A stretch of 27,883 bases of DNA, from positions 1 through 27,883 of the forward strand of contig DLMX01000107.1 in NCBI GenBank assembly GCA_002479405.1, in the 5' to 3' direction. Made by a program: the position numbers and the translations under genes. This document shows positions 7,830 to 16,521 of this stretch, in pieces. The DNA comes from Methylophilaceae bacterium UBA7525 (GTDB lineage: Bacteria > Pseudomonadota > Gammaproteobacteria > Burkholderiales > Methylophilaceae). The first letter of the stretch is position 1; each line of letters begins with the position of its first letter. The notes beneath the pieces are model-generated. The model was given only the letters and a program-made list of their open reading frames with translations, did not search any database and was not told the DNA's origin.

Positions 7830-7857
7830 GCCGAAACCCTCCCAAAAGGGGAATTGA

Positions 7858-8763
7858 TTGAATATTATTTATGTGTCAAACAACATGGCGAAAGCGAAGA
7901 CGCTGTCCATGTTGCACATCGTTATGATTTTACTGGCCGTTTCGGCCATTTCTGTTGCCCTGACTCTTGCCATTATCGTGCCGCGTGAAGATGGCCGCAA
8001 CAACCCGGTTAAATCATTGTTGCCGTCGCAGCTTCAATTCAGCCTGCATCACCCGCAAAAACACCTGGATGCGCTTGCGTTGCAACTTGGTGAAATGCGC
8101 GCGCGCGTGATGCGACTCGACGCGCTGAGCGCAAGATTGGCTAAGATGGCAGGCATACAGGAAGGTGAGCTGGCGACTATTCAGCCCCCCGGTTCCGGTG
8201 GACCGCTGGTTAGTCCGGAAGATTTCACCGAAGCGCAGGTCGCGGCTGAAATTGCAGAATTATCCAGTTTGATTGAAGTAAAAAGCGATCGTCTCAATAT
8301 GCTGGAGGTCATGCTGTTGCAGCAGACCATGCAGAAAAGCATGCTGCCAGATGCCAGGCCGGTCAATGTCGGTTACAACTCATCCAGCTTCGGCCGGCGT
8401 GTAGATCCTTTCACAGGCCATACGGCGTTTCATGAAGGGCTGGATTTTACCGCGGCTGTCGGCACCCCCATTTATGCAGCTGCAGGCGGCGTTGTGACGG
8501 TCTCCGAGCAGATGCCTGACTATGGTAAAATTATCAAGATTAGTCATGGTTCCGGGATGGAGACGCGTTACGCCCATGCTTCCGAACTGCTGGTAAAGGT
8601 CGGCGAAGTCGTGAAGAAGGGTCAGTTGATTGCCAGAGTAGGCAGCACTGGACGTTCGACCGGGCCGCATTTGCATTTTGAGGTTCGTCGTGACGGAGCG
8701 CCGCTTGATCCTCGCAAGTTTCTGCAGCAATCTGCGGCGAAGGTTGCAGAGATGCAGAACTGA
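7858..8763 (+). CDS. M23 (LytM/NlpD-type) metallopeptidase, membrane-anchored, TTG start
   Basis: A 301-residue cell-wall peptidase or amidase-activator-like protein. One N-terminal transmembrane segment (about residues 20-41) would anchor it facing the periplasm. Two helical, coiled-coil-prone stretches follow (about 58-100 and 122-165), then a LytM domain (about 180-290). The zinc site is complete: His192 and Asp196 in HEGLD, His271 and His273 in PHLHFEVR, so it may be an active endopeptidase cutting peptidoglycan cross-links. The start is TTG at 7858: AAGGGG ends seven bases upstream and an in-frame TGA lies directly before it. The alternative ATG at 7885 has no ribosome-binding site. secA follows 108 bases downstream. 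Confidence 0.88.
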   Translation: MNIIYVSNNMAKAKTLSMLHIVMILLAVSAISVALTLAIIVPREDGRNNPVKSLLPSQLQFSLHHPQKHLDALALQLGEMRARVMRLDALSARLAKMAGIQEGELATIQPPGSGGPLVSPEDFTEAQVAAEIAELSSLIEVKSDRLNMLEVMLLQQTMQKSMLPDARPVNVGYNSSSFGRRVDPFTGHTAFHEGLDFTAAVGTPIYAAAGGVVTVSEQMPDYGKIIKISHGSGMETRYAHASELLVKVGEVVKKGQLIARVGSTGRSTGPHLHFEVRRDGAPLDPRKFLQQSAAKVAEMQN

Positions 8764-8839
8764 AATTTGTATTTTAAAACCAGTGTATTTTTATCTCTAA
8801 CGGCGCGTTATATCCAACCAGCCAAGTCAACCTAAGGGG

Positions 8840-8857
8840 TTTCCGCTAACGCGGAAA
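8840..8857 (+). promoter_or_regulatory. Hairpin in the secA leader
   Basis: A perfect 7-bp stem TTTCCGC / GCGGAAA (8840-8846 with 8851-8857) with loop TAAC sits four bases before GAAG (8861-8864), the likely secA ribosome-binding site. No T tract follows, so it is not a terminator. A 22-codon frame opening at TTG 8767 ends at TAA 8833-8835, just before the stem. The arrangement is reminiscent of translation-coupled secA control, but no regulatory function is shown. Confidence 0.35.
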
Positions 8858-8871
8858 GTCGAAGTCAATTC

Positions 8872-11598
8872 ATGTTATCCACGTTGTTCAAAAAAGTTTT
8901 TGGTAGTCGCAATGAGCGGCTGATCAAGCAGCTCTCACAAAAGGTCGCCGCCATCAATGCTCTGGAGCCTGCGATGCAGGTTCTGAGCGATGAAGCTCTC
9001 AAGGCCAAGACCGAGGAATTCAAGCAGCGCTATCAGGCCGGTGAGAGTCTCGACAAGTTGCTGCCGGAAGCCTTTGCAGTCGTTCGCGAGGGTGGTCGTC
9101 GGGTGCTGGAAATGCGGCATTTCGATGTGCAACTGATCGGCGGCATGGTGCTGCATTCGGGCAAGATTGCAGAAATGCGTACCGGTGAAGGCAAGACGCT
9201 GGTGGCGACGCTGCCAGCTTATCTGAATGCGCTGACCGGCAAGGGCGTGCATGTCGTCACGGTCAATGATTACCTGGCCAAACGCGATGCAGAATGGATG
9301 TCGCGGCTATACAACTTCCTCGGTCTGACAGTCGGTATCAATCTTTCGCAGATGCCGCATGATGAGAAACAGAAGGCCTATGCCGCAGATATTACCTACG
9401 GCACTAATAACGAGTTCGGTTTTGATTATCTGCGCGACAACATGGTGCACACCGCTGCCGAACGTGTGCAGCGCTCTCTGAGTTATGCACTGATTGATGA
9501 GGTCGATTCGATTCTGATTGACGAGGCGCGTACGCCGCTGATCATTTCCGGTCAGGCGGACGATAGTGTCCAGCTTTATACGCAAATCAACAGTCTTGCC
9601 GCCAAGCTGGTGCGCCAGGAGACTGAGGATGGCGAAGGCGATTACTGGGTGGATGAAAAATCGCATCAGGTCGTGATGTCCGAGCAGGGTCATGAACATG
9701 CGGAAGCCGTGCTGGCTGAAGCCGGACTGCTGGCTGAAGGTACCAGCTTGTATGACGCCGGCAATATCAGTCTGGTACATCACCTTTACGCCGCCTTGCG
9801 CGCGCAATCGCTTTATCATCGAGACCAGCATTATGTCGTGCGTGACGGCGAGATCGTCATCGTCGATGAGTTTACCGGCCGCATGATGGCTGGTCGTCGC
9901 TGGTCTGATGGCCTTCATCAGGCGGTCGAGGCGAAGGAAGGTGTCGCCATCCAGAAGGAAAATCAGACGCTGGCTTCCATCACGTTCCAGAACTACTTCC
10001 GGATGTACGAAAAGCTGTCCGGCATGACTGGTACGGCGGATACCGAAGCCTACGAGTTCAATCAGATCTATGGCCTGGAAACCATCGTCATCCCGACGCA
10101 CCGACCGATGCAGCGTATCGATCAGATGGACAAGGTCTACCGCACTGCCGCAGAAAAATACCAGGCCGTGATCGAGGACATCCAGGAATGTCAAAAGCGT
10201 GGTCAACCAGTGCTGGTTGGTACCACTTCAATCGAGAATTCCGAACTGATTGCCAATGTGCTGACCAAGGCGAAGCTTGAACATCAGGTGTTGAACGCCA
10301 AGCAGCATGAGCGTGAGGCGCATATCATTGCGCAGGCGGGCCGTCCTGGCATGATCACGATCGCGACCAACATGGCCGGCCGTGGTACCGATATCGTACT
10401 GGGTGGTAATCCCGAGCCTGAGATCAATAACGTCCGTCTGGATGAGAAACTGACGGATGCAGAAAAGGAAAGTCGAATCGCGGCTGTCAAGGCAGAGTGG
10501 CAGATGCAGCATGATGCCGTGATTGCTGCCGGCGGTTTGCATATTGTCGGTACCGAGCGCCATGAATCCCGTCGCGTTGACAATCAGCTGCGCGGTCGTT
10601 CCGGTCGACAGGGTGACCCGGGTTCCAGCCGCTTCTATCTGTCGCTGGAAGACCAACTGCTGCGAATCTTCGCATCGGACCGCGTTTCCGCAATCATGGA
10701 GCGTCTGAAGATGCCGGAAGGCGAGGCAATCGAGCATCCTTGGGTGACGCGTGCTATCGAGAATGCCCAGCGCAAGGTGGAAGGTCGCAACTTTGATATC
10801 CGCAAGCAATTGCTCGAATATGACGATGTTGCCAATGACCAGCGTCGGGTCATTTATCAGCAGCGCAACGAGCTGCTGGAAGCAGTTGATATCAAGGAAA
10901 CGATCGAAGCGATGCGCAATGATGTGCTGAGCGAGACCATTGCCACACACATTCCGCCTGAGAGCGTTGAAGAGCAGTGGGATGTTCCTGCATTGGAGCG
11001 TGCCTTATCCAGCGATTTCGGTCTTGACCTGCCTTTGCAGAAGATGCTGGAAGACAATCCGGACCTGCATGAAGAAACCTTGCGTGAGCGGGTGTTCGAA
11101 GCTGCCGCTGAGGCGTATGCCGCCAAGGAACAGCTGGCAAGCGCTGATGTCATGCGTCAGTTTGAACGTGCAGTGATGCTGCAGAGTATCGATAATCACT
11201 GGCGTGAACATCTGTCCGCACTGGATCATTTGCGTCAGGGCATCCATCTGCGCTCCTATGCGCAGAAGAACCCGAAACAGGAATACAAGCGCGAGGCTTT
11301 CAATCTGTTCAGCGCCTTGCTGGATACCGTCAAGCGTGAGGTGACGCAGGTGACCATGATGGTCAAGGTGAGAACCGAGGCCGATGTGGAAGCAGTGGAA
11401 AAACCGGCAGAGGTTGAAAACGTGCAGTATCAGCATGCCAGTTATGACGAGGCTCTGGGTACTGCTGAAGCGGATGAAGCCGAAAGTGGCGCACCGGTTC
11501 AGCCATACGAGCGCCAGGGCATCAAGGTCGGTCGCAACGATCCTTGCCCATGTGGCTCCGGCAAGAAATACAAGCAATGTCATGGCAAGTTGAGCTGA
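8872..11598 (+). CDS. secA: Preprotein translocase ATPase SecA
   Basis: Motor that drives unfolded preproteins through SecYEG; 908 residues, the usual proteobacterial length. Motifs in order: Walker A in MRTGEGKT with Lys108, VHVVTVNDYLAKRDAEWM, the Walker B region ALIDEVDSILIDEARTPLI, the preprotein cross-linking domain (roughly 220-370), NMAGRGTDIVLGGNPEPE and RGRSGRQGDPGSSRFYLS of the second motor domain, then the helical scaffold. The C-terminus is the SecB/lipid-binding zinc motif DPCPCGSGKKYKQCHG (Cys892, Cys894, Cys903, His904). An acidic, variable linker (about 838-880) precedes it. The ATG at 8872 is preceded by GAAG and a small hairpin. A DUF1289 gene follows after two bases. Confidence 0.98.
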   Translation: MLSTLFKKVFGSRNERLIKQLSQKVAAINALEPAMQVLSDEALKAKTEEFKQRYQAGESLDKLLPEAFAVVREGGRRVLEMRHFDVQLIGGMVLHSGKIAEMRTGEGKTLVATLPAYLNALTGKGVHVVTVNDYLAKRDAEWMSRLYNFLGLTVGINLSQMPHDEKQKAYAADITYGTNNEFGFDYLRDNMVHTAAERVQRSLSYALIDEVDSILIDEARTPLIISGQADDSVQLYTQINSLAAKLVRQETEDGEGDYWVDEKSHQVVMSEQGHEHAEAVLAEAGLLAEGTSLYDAGNISLVHHLYAALRAQSLYHRDQHYVVRDGEIVIVDEFTGRMMAGRRWSDGLHQAVEAKEGVAIQKENQTLASITFQNYFRMYEKLSGMTGTADTEAYEFNQIYGLETIVIPTHRPMQRIDQMDKVYRTAAEKYQAVIEDIQECQKRGQPVLVGTTSIENSELIANVLTKAKLEHQVLNAKQHEREAHIIAQAGRPGMITIATNMAGRGTDIVLGGNPEPEINNVRLDEKLTDAEKESRIAAVKAEWQMQHDAVIAAGGLHIVGTERHESRRVDNQLRGRSGRQGDPGSSRFYLSLEDQLLRIFASDRVSAIMERLKMPEGEAIEHPWVTRAIENAQRKVEGRNFDIRKQLLEYDDVANDQRRVIYQQRNELLEAVDIKETIEAMRNDVLSETIATHIPPESVEEQWDVPALERALSSDFGLDLPLQKMLEDNPDLHEETLRERVFEAAAEAYAAKEQLASADVMRQFERAVMLQSIDNHWREHLSALDHLRQGIHLRSYAQKNPKQEYKREAFNLFSALLDTVKREVTQVTMMVKVRTEADVEAVEKPAEVENVQYQHASYDEALGTAEADEAESGAPVQPYERQGIKVGRNDPCPCGSGKKYKQCHGKLS

Positions 11599-11600
11599 TC

Positions 11601-11795
11601 ATGACGGATTCCATCGAGAGTATCGTTTCGCCCTGTATCGGTGTTTGTGCAATGAATCAGACCAGCGGCTTGTGCGAAGGCTGTTTCCGCAGCATTGAGG
11701 AAATTCGCAACTGGTGGGACATGAGTGCAGAACAGCGTGCAGAGGTTATGGCCAAGCTGGATGAAAGGCAGACAACATCGCTGGATTTCGATTAG
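11601..11795 (+). CDS. DUF1289 small cysteine-motif protein
   Basis: A 64-residue protein with the DUF1289 pattern SPCIGVCxMN...GLCEGCFRSIEEI...W, with cysteines 12, 16, 25 and 28 positioned to bind a metal, possibly zinc or an iron-sulfur cluster. Family function is not established. The ATG at 11601 is two bases after the secA stop, so it is almost certainly cotranscribed and perhaps translationally coupled with secA. The same frame stays open upstream inside secA, but the conserved domain needs only the start given here. A strong terminator follows 26 bases after the stop. Confidence 0.85.
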   Translation: MTDSIESIVSPCIGVCAMNQTSGLCEGCFRSIEEIRNWWDMSAEQRAEVMAKLDERQTTSLDFD

Positions 11796-11821
11796 CGCCA
11801 TTTGACGACGCAAATGAATTA

Positions 11822-11856
11822 ACAGAAAAGCCGGGCCAGCCCGGCTTTTCTGTTTT
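11822..11856. terminator. Terminator between DUF1289 and the GAF-ATPase gene
   Basis: A perfect 14-bp stem ACAGAAAAGCCGGG / CCCGGCTTTTCTGT (11822-11835 with 11840-11853), loop CCAG, then a short T run on the plus strand. It separates two convergent genes; the minus-strand tail is weaker, so two-way function is likely but less certain. Confidence 0.85.
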
Positions 11857-11879
11857 GATCGACTGGTGAAAGGTGCTGT

Positions 11880-14258
11880 TTATTTGATGCAGACGGCGCG
11901 TACCTGTTTCATGTCGGTAATGCCCTGCAGCACTTTCTCGATACCATCCTGCTTCAGTGTACGCATGCCGTCTTCAAGTGCCGTGGCGAACATCTCGGCA
12001 ACCCGGGCATGCTCCTGAATATTCCGTTTCATGGTATCGGTACCTTCCAGCAGTTCATGCAGACCGACGCGGCCCTTGTAACCTGAGCCATTGCATTTTT
12101 CGCAGCCAGTCGCCTTGTACAAGGTCAGTTGCCCTTTCTCATTGCCGAAACTTTTCACCCACTGCTGATAGATGGCCTTGTATGCATCTTCAGGGTCCTG
12201 CTTCCAGTTGCTGGTGTTTTTCAGCTCCTCGCAATACTCGTTCAGCATGCTTTTGATCTCATTGGCATCCGGCGTATAGGGTTTTTTGCATTCGCACAGG
12301 CGTTTGCCCAGACGCTGGGCCAGGACACCGATCAGCGCATCGGCAAAGTTGAACGGATCCATGCCCATGTCGAGCAGGCGGATGATGGATTCGGGTGCGC
12401 TGTTGGTGTGCAGGGTGGCGAATACCAGATGGCCGGTCAGCGAAGCTTCGATGCCGGTGGAGACGGTTTCCTTGTCGCGCATTTCGCCGACCATGATGAC
12501 ATCGGGGTCGGCGCGCAGGAAAGCCTTCATGACCATGGCAAAATCGAGGCCGGCTTTCTTGTTGACCTGCACCTGCCGCAGTCCCTTCTGGGTGATTTCG
12601 ACCGGATCCTCGGCAGTCCAGATCTTGGTTTCCGGCGTGTTGATGTAGCCCAGTGCCGAGTGCAGGGTCGTGGTCTTGCCAGAGCCGGTCGGGCCGCAGA
12701 CGAAGAACAGGCCGTAGGGCTTGGTGATCAGTTGCTTGATTTTGTCCAGATTGTGTTCAGACAAACCGAGCTTGTCGAGCGGGATCGGCTTGCCTGCTGC
12801 CAGGATGCGCATGACGACATCTTCCATGCCGCCGGCAGTGGGGATGGTGGCGACGCGCAGTTCGATGTCGAGCGGGCCGAATTTCTTGAACTTGATCTTG
12901 CCGTCCTGCGGCTTGCGGCGCTCGGAGATATCCAGATCGCACATGATCTTGATACGGGCTATGAGTGAATTGCGATAGCTTGGCGGGATCTCGATGTAAT
13001 TCAGCAGGGAGCCGTCCTTGCGAAAACGCACTTCGGTCTTGCCTTTTTCCGGATAGGGTTCGATATGGATGTCCGAGGCACCCTGATTGTAGGCGTCTAT
13101 AATGATCTTGTTCACAAGCTTGACCAGCTCGTTATCGCTTGCAGCTGAAACGTCCTCGCCTGTCTGGCCGTATTCTTCGTCCTCATCGCCCATGGTCGAG
13201 AGGATGTCGTCGATGTCGCCAGCCATGGCGCTGGCACCATAGAACTGGCTGACCGTGTTGCTGAAATCCCGGTTCAGGCAGACGCGGTAGCTGATTTTGC
13301 TGTGGCGCGGGAAGATGTTGCTGACGATGCGCGAACTTCTCACCTTTTCCGGGTCAGGGGCAATGATGATCAGTCCGTCTTCGCTGGTTTCATCGACAGG
13401 TATCCAGCCGTTGGCGAGGACATAGTCCGGTTTGAGATTTTTCAGCAGGTCCATGTGCTTGATACGATCGGCCTTGAAGCTTTCGAGCGGCACGCCGAAG
13501 AAGGAGGACAGTGATTTTCCTATGTCTGCCGGTTTTACCTGGAATTCGTCGATCAGTATTTCTTCCAGATCCTTGCCCTTCTTGCGGGCGGAGCGCTGCG
13601 CCAGCTCCAGTTCTGCACTGGAGATGATGCCCTGGCTCACCAGCAGATCGTATTTGCTCTTGATGACCCCGATTGGCGTTCTGCGCTGATTCAAGGCGAT
13701 CGCCAGCGTGTTGGCCAGTTCCGGTGAGCCTTCTTCTGCCATGGAGGAGAAAGGCAGGCCGGACATGCTGTTGATGATTTGCACCACGCCAAGGAGGCTG
13801 CCATCCTCTGCGTTGAGGATGGGGAAGACCAGCATCTGCCTGGTACGGAATCCGGTTTTTTTGTCGACCTCTTTCAGGAAGCGGATTTCCGGACTGATTT
13901 TTGCCCGCTCCGCGTCATCGTAGACATCGGCGATGTTGAGCATGACCTTGTGGAATGCCACATAACCGGCGATGCTCTGCGGGTTGATGGCAAGTTTTAG
14001 CTCCTTGAATTCCTTGAGGCCGGTCTTGACCTTGGAAACGATGGACTTGTTGTCTTCGCTGATGACATAAAGTGTGATGCGGTCGGCTTCGAACAGGGCG
14101 CGGATATCCTGGCTGACTTCCAGGATGATCTCGTCGATATTGCGTGTCGCGTGAATCTTGTTGGTGACGGCTTGCAGTTTTTTGGTAAAGGCAAGCTTGT
14201 TGCCCATTTCGGCCAGGTTGGCGGCGTCTCTGGTTTCGCCTGATGCGGGATTGTTCAT
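11880..14258 (-). CDS. GspE/PilB-type secretion ATPase with N-terminal GAF domain
   Basis: A 792-residue cytoplasmic ATPase of the type II secretion/type IV pilus family. Three parts are visible: a GAF-like sensory domain (about 25-185, with DIRALFEADRITLYVISED and SIAGYVAFH); a MshEN/GspE N-terminal domain (about 200-330); and a T2SSE ATPase domain (about 375-790) with Walker A GPTGSGKTTT (Lys528), the Asp box TAEDPVEI, Walker B DPDVIMVGEMRD, the His box TLHTNSAPE, and zinc-type cysteine pairs CEC and CEKC. The start at 14258 (MNNPASGE) follows AAAGG; the frame is open 44 codons further but that part is not family-like and would overlap a good promoter. No pilC-like gene lies beside it. Function in pili or secretion is by family; the exact machine is unknown. 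Confidence 0.86.
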   Translation of the reverse strand: MNNPASGETRDAANLAEMGNKLAFTKKLQAVTNKIHATRNIDEIILEVSQDIRALFEADRITLYVISEDNKSIVSKVKTGLKEFKELKLAINPQSIAGYVAFHKVMLNIADVYDDAERAKISPEIRFLKEVDKKTGFRTRQMLVFPILNAEDGSLLGVVQIINSMSGLPFSSMAEEGSPELANTLAIALNQRRTPIGVIKSKYDLLVSQGIISSAELELAQRSARKKGKDLEEILIDEFQVKPADIGKSLSSFFGVPLESFKADRIKHMDLLKNLKPDYVLANGWIPVDETSEDGLIIIAPDPEKVRSSRIVSNIFPRHSKISYRVCLNRDFSNTVSQFYGASAMAGDIDDILSTMGDEDEEYGQTGEDVSAASDNELVKLVNKIIIDAYNQGASDIHIEPYPEKGKTEVRFRKDGSLLNYIEIPPSYRNSLIARIKIMCDLDISERRKPQDGKIKFKKFGPLDIELRVATIPTAGGMEDVVMRILAAGKPIPLDKLGLSEHNLDKIKQLITKPYGLFFVCGPTGSGKTTTLHSALGYINTPETKIWTAEDPVEITQKGLRQVQVNKKAGLDFAMVMKAFLRADPDVIMVGEMRDKETVSTGIEASLTGHLVFATLHTNSAPESIIRLLDMGMDPFNFADALIGVLAQRLGKRLCECKKPYTPDANEIKSMLNEYCEELKNTSNWKQDPEDAYKAIYQQWVKSFGNEKGQLTLYKATGCEKCNGSGYKGRVGLHELLEGTDTMKRNIQEHARVAEMFATALEDGMRTLKQDGIEKVLQGITDMKQVRAVCIK

Positions 14259-14311
14259 TGTGGAAGGCCTTTTAGCGCGGGATGTTTTTATTGTGATTTT
14301 CCAATGAGTTA

Positions 14312-14339
14312 AGACTATCACAGGAAGTCTGAATGTCAA
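14312..14339 (-). promoter_or_regulatory. Promoter of the GAF-ATPase gene
   Basis: On the minus strand: perfect TTGACA (14339-14334), 16-base spacer, TAGTCT (14317-14312) preceded by TGA, an extended -10. The -10 hexamer itself is only a half match. It lies 54 bases upstream of the ATG at 14258. Confidence 0.5.
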
Positions 14340-14377
14340 TTCGATGCGGGATTGTCTATGCGGCAGGTTGAATGCGG

Positions 14378-14383
14378 TAAAAT
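14378..14383 (+). promoter_or_regulatory. Possible -10 element of argJ
   Basis: TAAAAT at 14378-14383, 31 bases before the argJ ATG, is a good -10 match. TTGTCT at 14352-14357 is spaced 20 bases away, too far for a standard promoter, so an activator or a weak -35 would be needed. Confidence 0.4.
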
Positions 14384-14413
14384 TGCTCATCCGTGTTTTT
14401 TCTGAAAGCTGAT

Positions 14414-15640
14414 ATGCCGGTCAATCTCACAGCGCCGGAGGCGCAATCCCTGCTTCCTGTCAAAGGTATCAAACTTGGCGCTGCCGAAGCGAATGTACGC
14501 AAACCCGATCGCAAGGATGTGTTGGTCATGCAACTGGCACCCGGCAGCAAGGTGGCCGGCGTTTTCACGCAGAACCGTTTTTGCGCTGCGCCGGTTACCC
14601 TGTGCAAAGAGCATCTGGCGACAGGCAATGAGATTCGTGCATTGGTGGTGAATACCGGCAATGCCAATGCCGGTACCGGTGAGCCGGGTATGCAGCATGC
14701 CAGACAGACCTGTGAAGCGCTGGCCACATTGCTGGAGTGCAAGCCTGAACAGATACTGCCGTTCTCCACCGGCGTCATCATGGAGCCATTGCCCGCTGAC
14801 CGCATCATTCAAGGGTTGCCGCGCTGTATCGATGACCTGCAAGAAGATCACTGGCTGCGTGCGGCCGAGACTATCATGACGACGGACATCGTCGCGAAGG
14901 GCGTTTCGCGCCAGATCATGATCGACGGCAAGGCCCTGACCATCACCGGAATTTCCAAGGGTTCCGGCATGATCCATCCGAACATGGCGACCATGCTCGG
15001 CTATATTGCGACAGACGCTGCGGTCAGCCAGGCGGCGCTGGAAAGCATCATCCGGCATGCGGTGAACCGTTCCTTCAATTGCATCACAGTAGATGGCGAT
15101 ACTTCGACCAATGATTCGCTGATACTGATTGCTACCGGCCAGAGTCAACTGCCGCAAATCTCCGAGACGGATGCCGGTTTCGAGGTCTTGCGTGCGGCGA
15201 TTACCGAGGTGGCGATCGAGTTGGCGCAGGCCATCGTGCGCGACGGCGAGGGGGCTACCAAGTTCATGACCGTGCAGGTGAGCGGCGGTCGTGACAAAGT
15301 GGAATGCCGCAAGATCGCCTATGCCATCGCCCATTCACCGTTGATCAAGACCGCCTTTTTTGCTTCCGACCCGAATCTTGGCCGTATTCTGGCGGCCATC
15401 GGTTATGCCGGCGTGGAAGATCTGGATGTCAATGCGCTGAGGCTTTATCTGGGTGAATATCTGGTGGCGGAAAATGGTGGCCGGGCAGCGACTTACGAAG
15501 AAGCGCAGGGTGCCGCCGTCATGCACGAGCCGGAGATCACGGTGCGCGTCGAACTCGACCGCGGCCCGGCGGAAGTGACGATCTGGACCTGCGATTTTTC
15601 CTACGACTACGTCAGGATCAATGCGGATTACCGCTCTTAG
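14414..15640 (+). CDS. argJ: Glutamate N-acetyltransferase / ornithine acetyltransferase
   Basis: Transfers the acetyl group of N-acetylornithine to glutamate, closing the cyclic arginine pathway; in the bifunctional form it also uses acetyl-CoA. The 408-residue precursor is cut by its own nucleophile into alpha and beta chains: the site is in GSGMIHPNMATML, with Thr193 as the predicted nucleophile. Other conserved stretches are NTGNANAGTG, FSTGVIMEPLP, NCITVDGDTSTNDS and DPNLGRILAAIG. I start at ATG 14414 (MPVNLTAP), the usual N-terminus; a GTG at 14393 would add seven unfamiliar residues. The DUF815 and Nudix genes follow within 2-3 bases each, an operon order seen in many beta- and gammaproteobacteria. 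Confidence 0.96.
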   Translation: MPVNLTAPEAQSLLPVKGIKLGAAEANVRKPDRKDVLVMQLAPGSKVAGVFTQNRFCAAPVTLCKEHLATGNEIRALVVNTGNANAGTGEPGMQHARQTCEALATLLECKPEQILPFSTGVIMEPLPADRIIQGLPRCIDDLQEDHWLRAAETIMTTDIVAKGVSRQIMIDGKALTITGISKGSGMIHPNMATMLGYIATDAAVSQAALESIIRHAVNRSFNCITVDGDTSTNDSLILIATGQSQLPQISETDAGFEVLRAAITEVAIELAQAIVRDGEGATKFMTVQVSGGRDKVECRKIAYAIAHSPLIKTAFFASDPNLGRILAAIGYAGVEDLDVNALRLYLGEYLVAENGGRAATYEEAQGAAVMHEPEITVRVELDRGPAEVTIWTCDFSYDYVRINADYRS

Positions 15641-15642
15641 CC

Positions 15643-16518
15643 ATGGCTGAATTCGAGCATCTGCTGGGCAAGGCCGAGGCAATACTGGACCGGCTGGAAA
15701 GCCTGCTACCGGCGCAGCCGCCGGTTCCAGACTGGTTGACTATGGCCTGGCGCTGGCAGCACATGCATGGCCGCGGTTATCTGCAGGCTGTCGCTCATCC
15801 GCATCGCATCGGCCTTGCTGATCTGCATCACTTGGATGAACAGAAGGCTGTCATCATCAGGAACACCGAGCAGTTCCTGCGCGGTCTGCCTGCCAATAAC
15901 GTGCTGCTGACCGGGGCGCGAGGAAGCGGCAAATCCTCTCTGGTAAAAGCGCTGCTGACCGAATTCAGCGGTCAGGGCTTGCGTCTGGTGGAGGTCGAGA
16001 AGCAGGACCTGCATGCCTTGCCGGAAATCGTCGAACTCATCAGAGTTCGCCCGGAGCGCTTCATCGTGTTTTGTGACGATCTTTCGTTTGAAGCCGGAGA
16101 GTCCGGCTACAAGACGCTGAAAGTGGTGCTGGATGGCACGCTGGCAGCCACATCCGACAATGTGCTGGTCTATGCCACCTCCAACCGACGTCATCTGTTG
16201 CCGGAATACATGAGCGAGAATCTGGAAACGCAATATGTCGGTGAAGAGATCCGTCCCGGCGATAGTACCGAAGAGAAAATCGCGCTGTCCGAGCGTTTCG
16301 GCCTGTGGTTGTCTTTCTATGCTTTCGATCAGGAGCAGTATTTGCATATTGCCCGGGCCTGGTTGGCTGAGCATGGCCTGCTGCACTGGGATGAGCAGGT
16401 GCGGCGCGCAGCCTTGCAGTTCTCTCTGGAACGAGGTGCACGCAGCGGTCGAGTCGCCTATCAGTTCGCACGCGATTATGCCGGCAGGCTCGGCCTTGCG
16501 CAGGCAAAGAAAAAATAG
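15643..16518 (+). CDS. DUF815 AAA-type ATPase
   Basis: A 291-residue cytoplasmic P-loop ATPase of the DUF815 family. Walker A is GARGSGKSS (91-99), Walker B FIVFCDDLSFE (140-150), and sensor-type YATSNRRHLLPE lies about 50 residues further on, the characteristic DUF815 layout. The N-terminal 60 residues carry a tryptophan-rich segment (MAWRWQHM). Biological role is not established for the family. The ATG is two bases after the argJ stop and the gene ends three bases before the Nudix gene, so the three are one transcription unit. Family call is firm, function open. Confidence 0.88.
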   Translation: MAEFEHLLGKAEAILDRLESLLPAQPPVPDWLTMAWRWQHMHGRGYLQAVAHPHRIGLADLHHLDEQKAVIIRNTEQFLRGLPANNVLLTGARGSGKSSLVKALLTEFSGQGLRLVEVEKQDLHALPEIVELIRVRPERFIVFCDDLSFEAGESGYKTLKVVLDGTLAATSDNVLVYATSNRRHLLPEYMSENLETQYVGEEIRPGDSTEEKIALSERFGLWLSFYAFDQEQYLHIARAWLAEHGLLHWDEQVRRAALQFSLERGARSGRVAYQFARDYAGRLGLAQAKKK

Positions 16519-16521
16519 GCG

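Noticed and set aside
8840..8857. The secA leader hairpin as a terminator
   Set aside because: No T tract follows the stem on either strand, and the gene order suggests read-through toward secA.
9307..10206. A 299-codon minus-strand frame inside secA
   Set aside because: Shadow of secA codon use; no motif, no ribosome-binding site and no neighbour in that direction.
12129..12968. A 279-codon plus-strand frame inside the GAF-ATPase gene
   Set aside because: Antisense to the ATPase domain containing Walker A and B; shadow frame.
14259..14390. A 44-residue N-terminal extension of the GAF-ATPase
   Set aside because: It would run through a TTGACA promoter and lacks family similarity; ATG 14258 is more likely.
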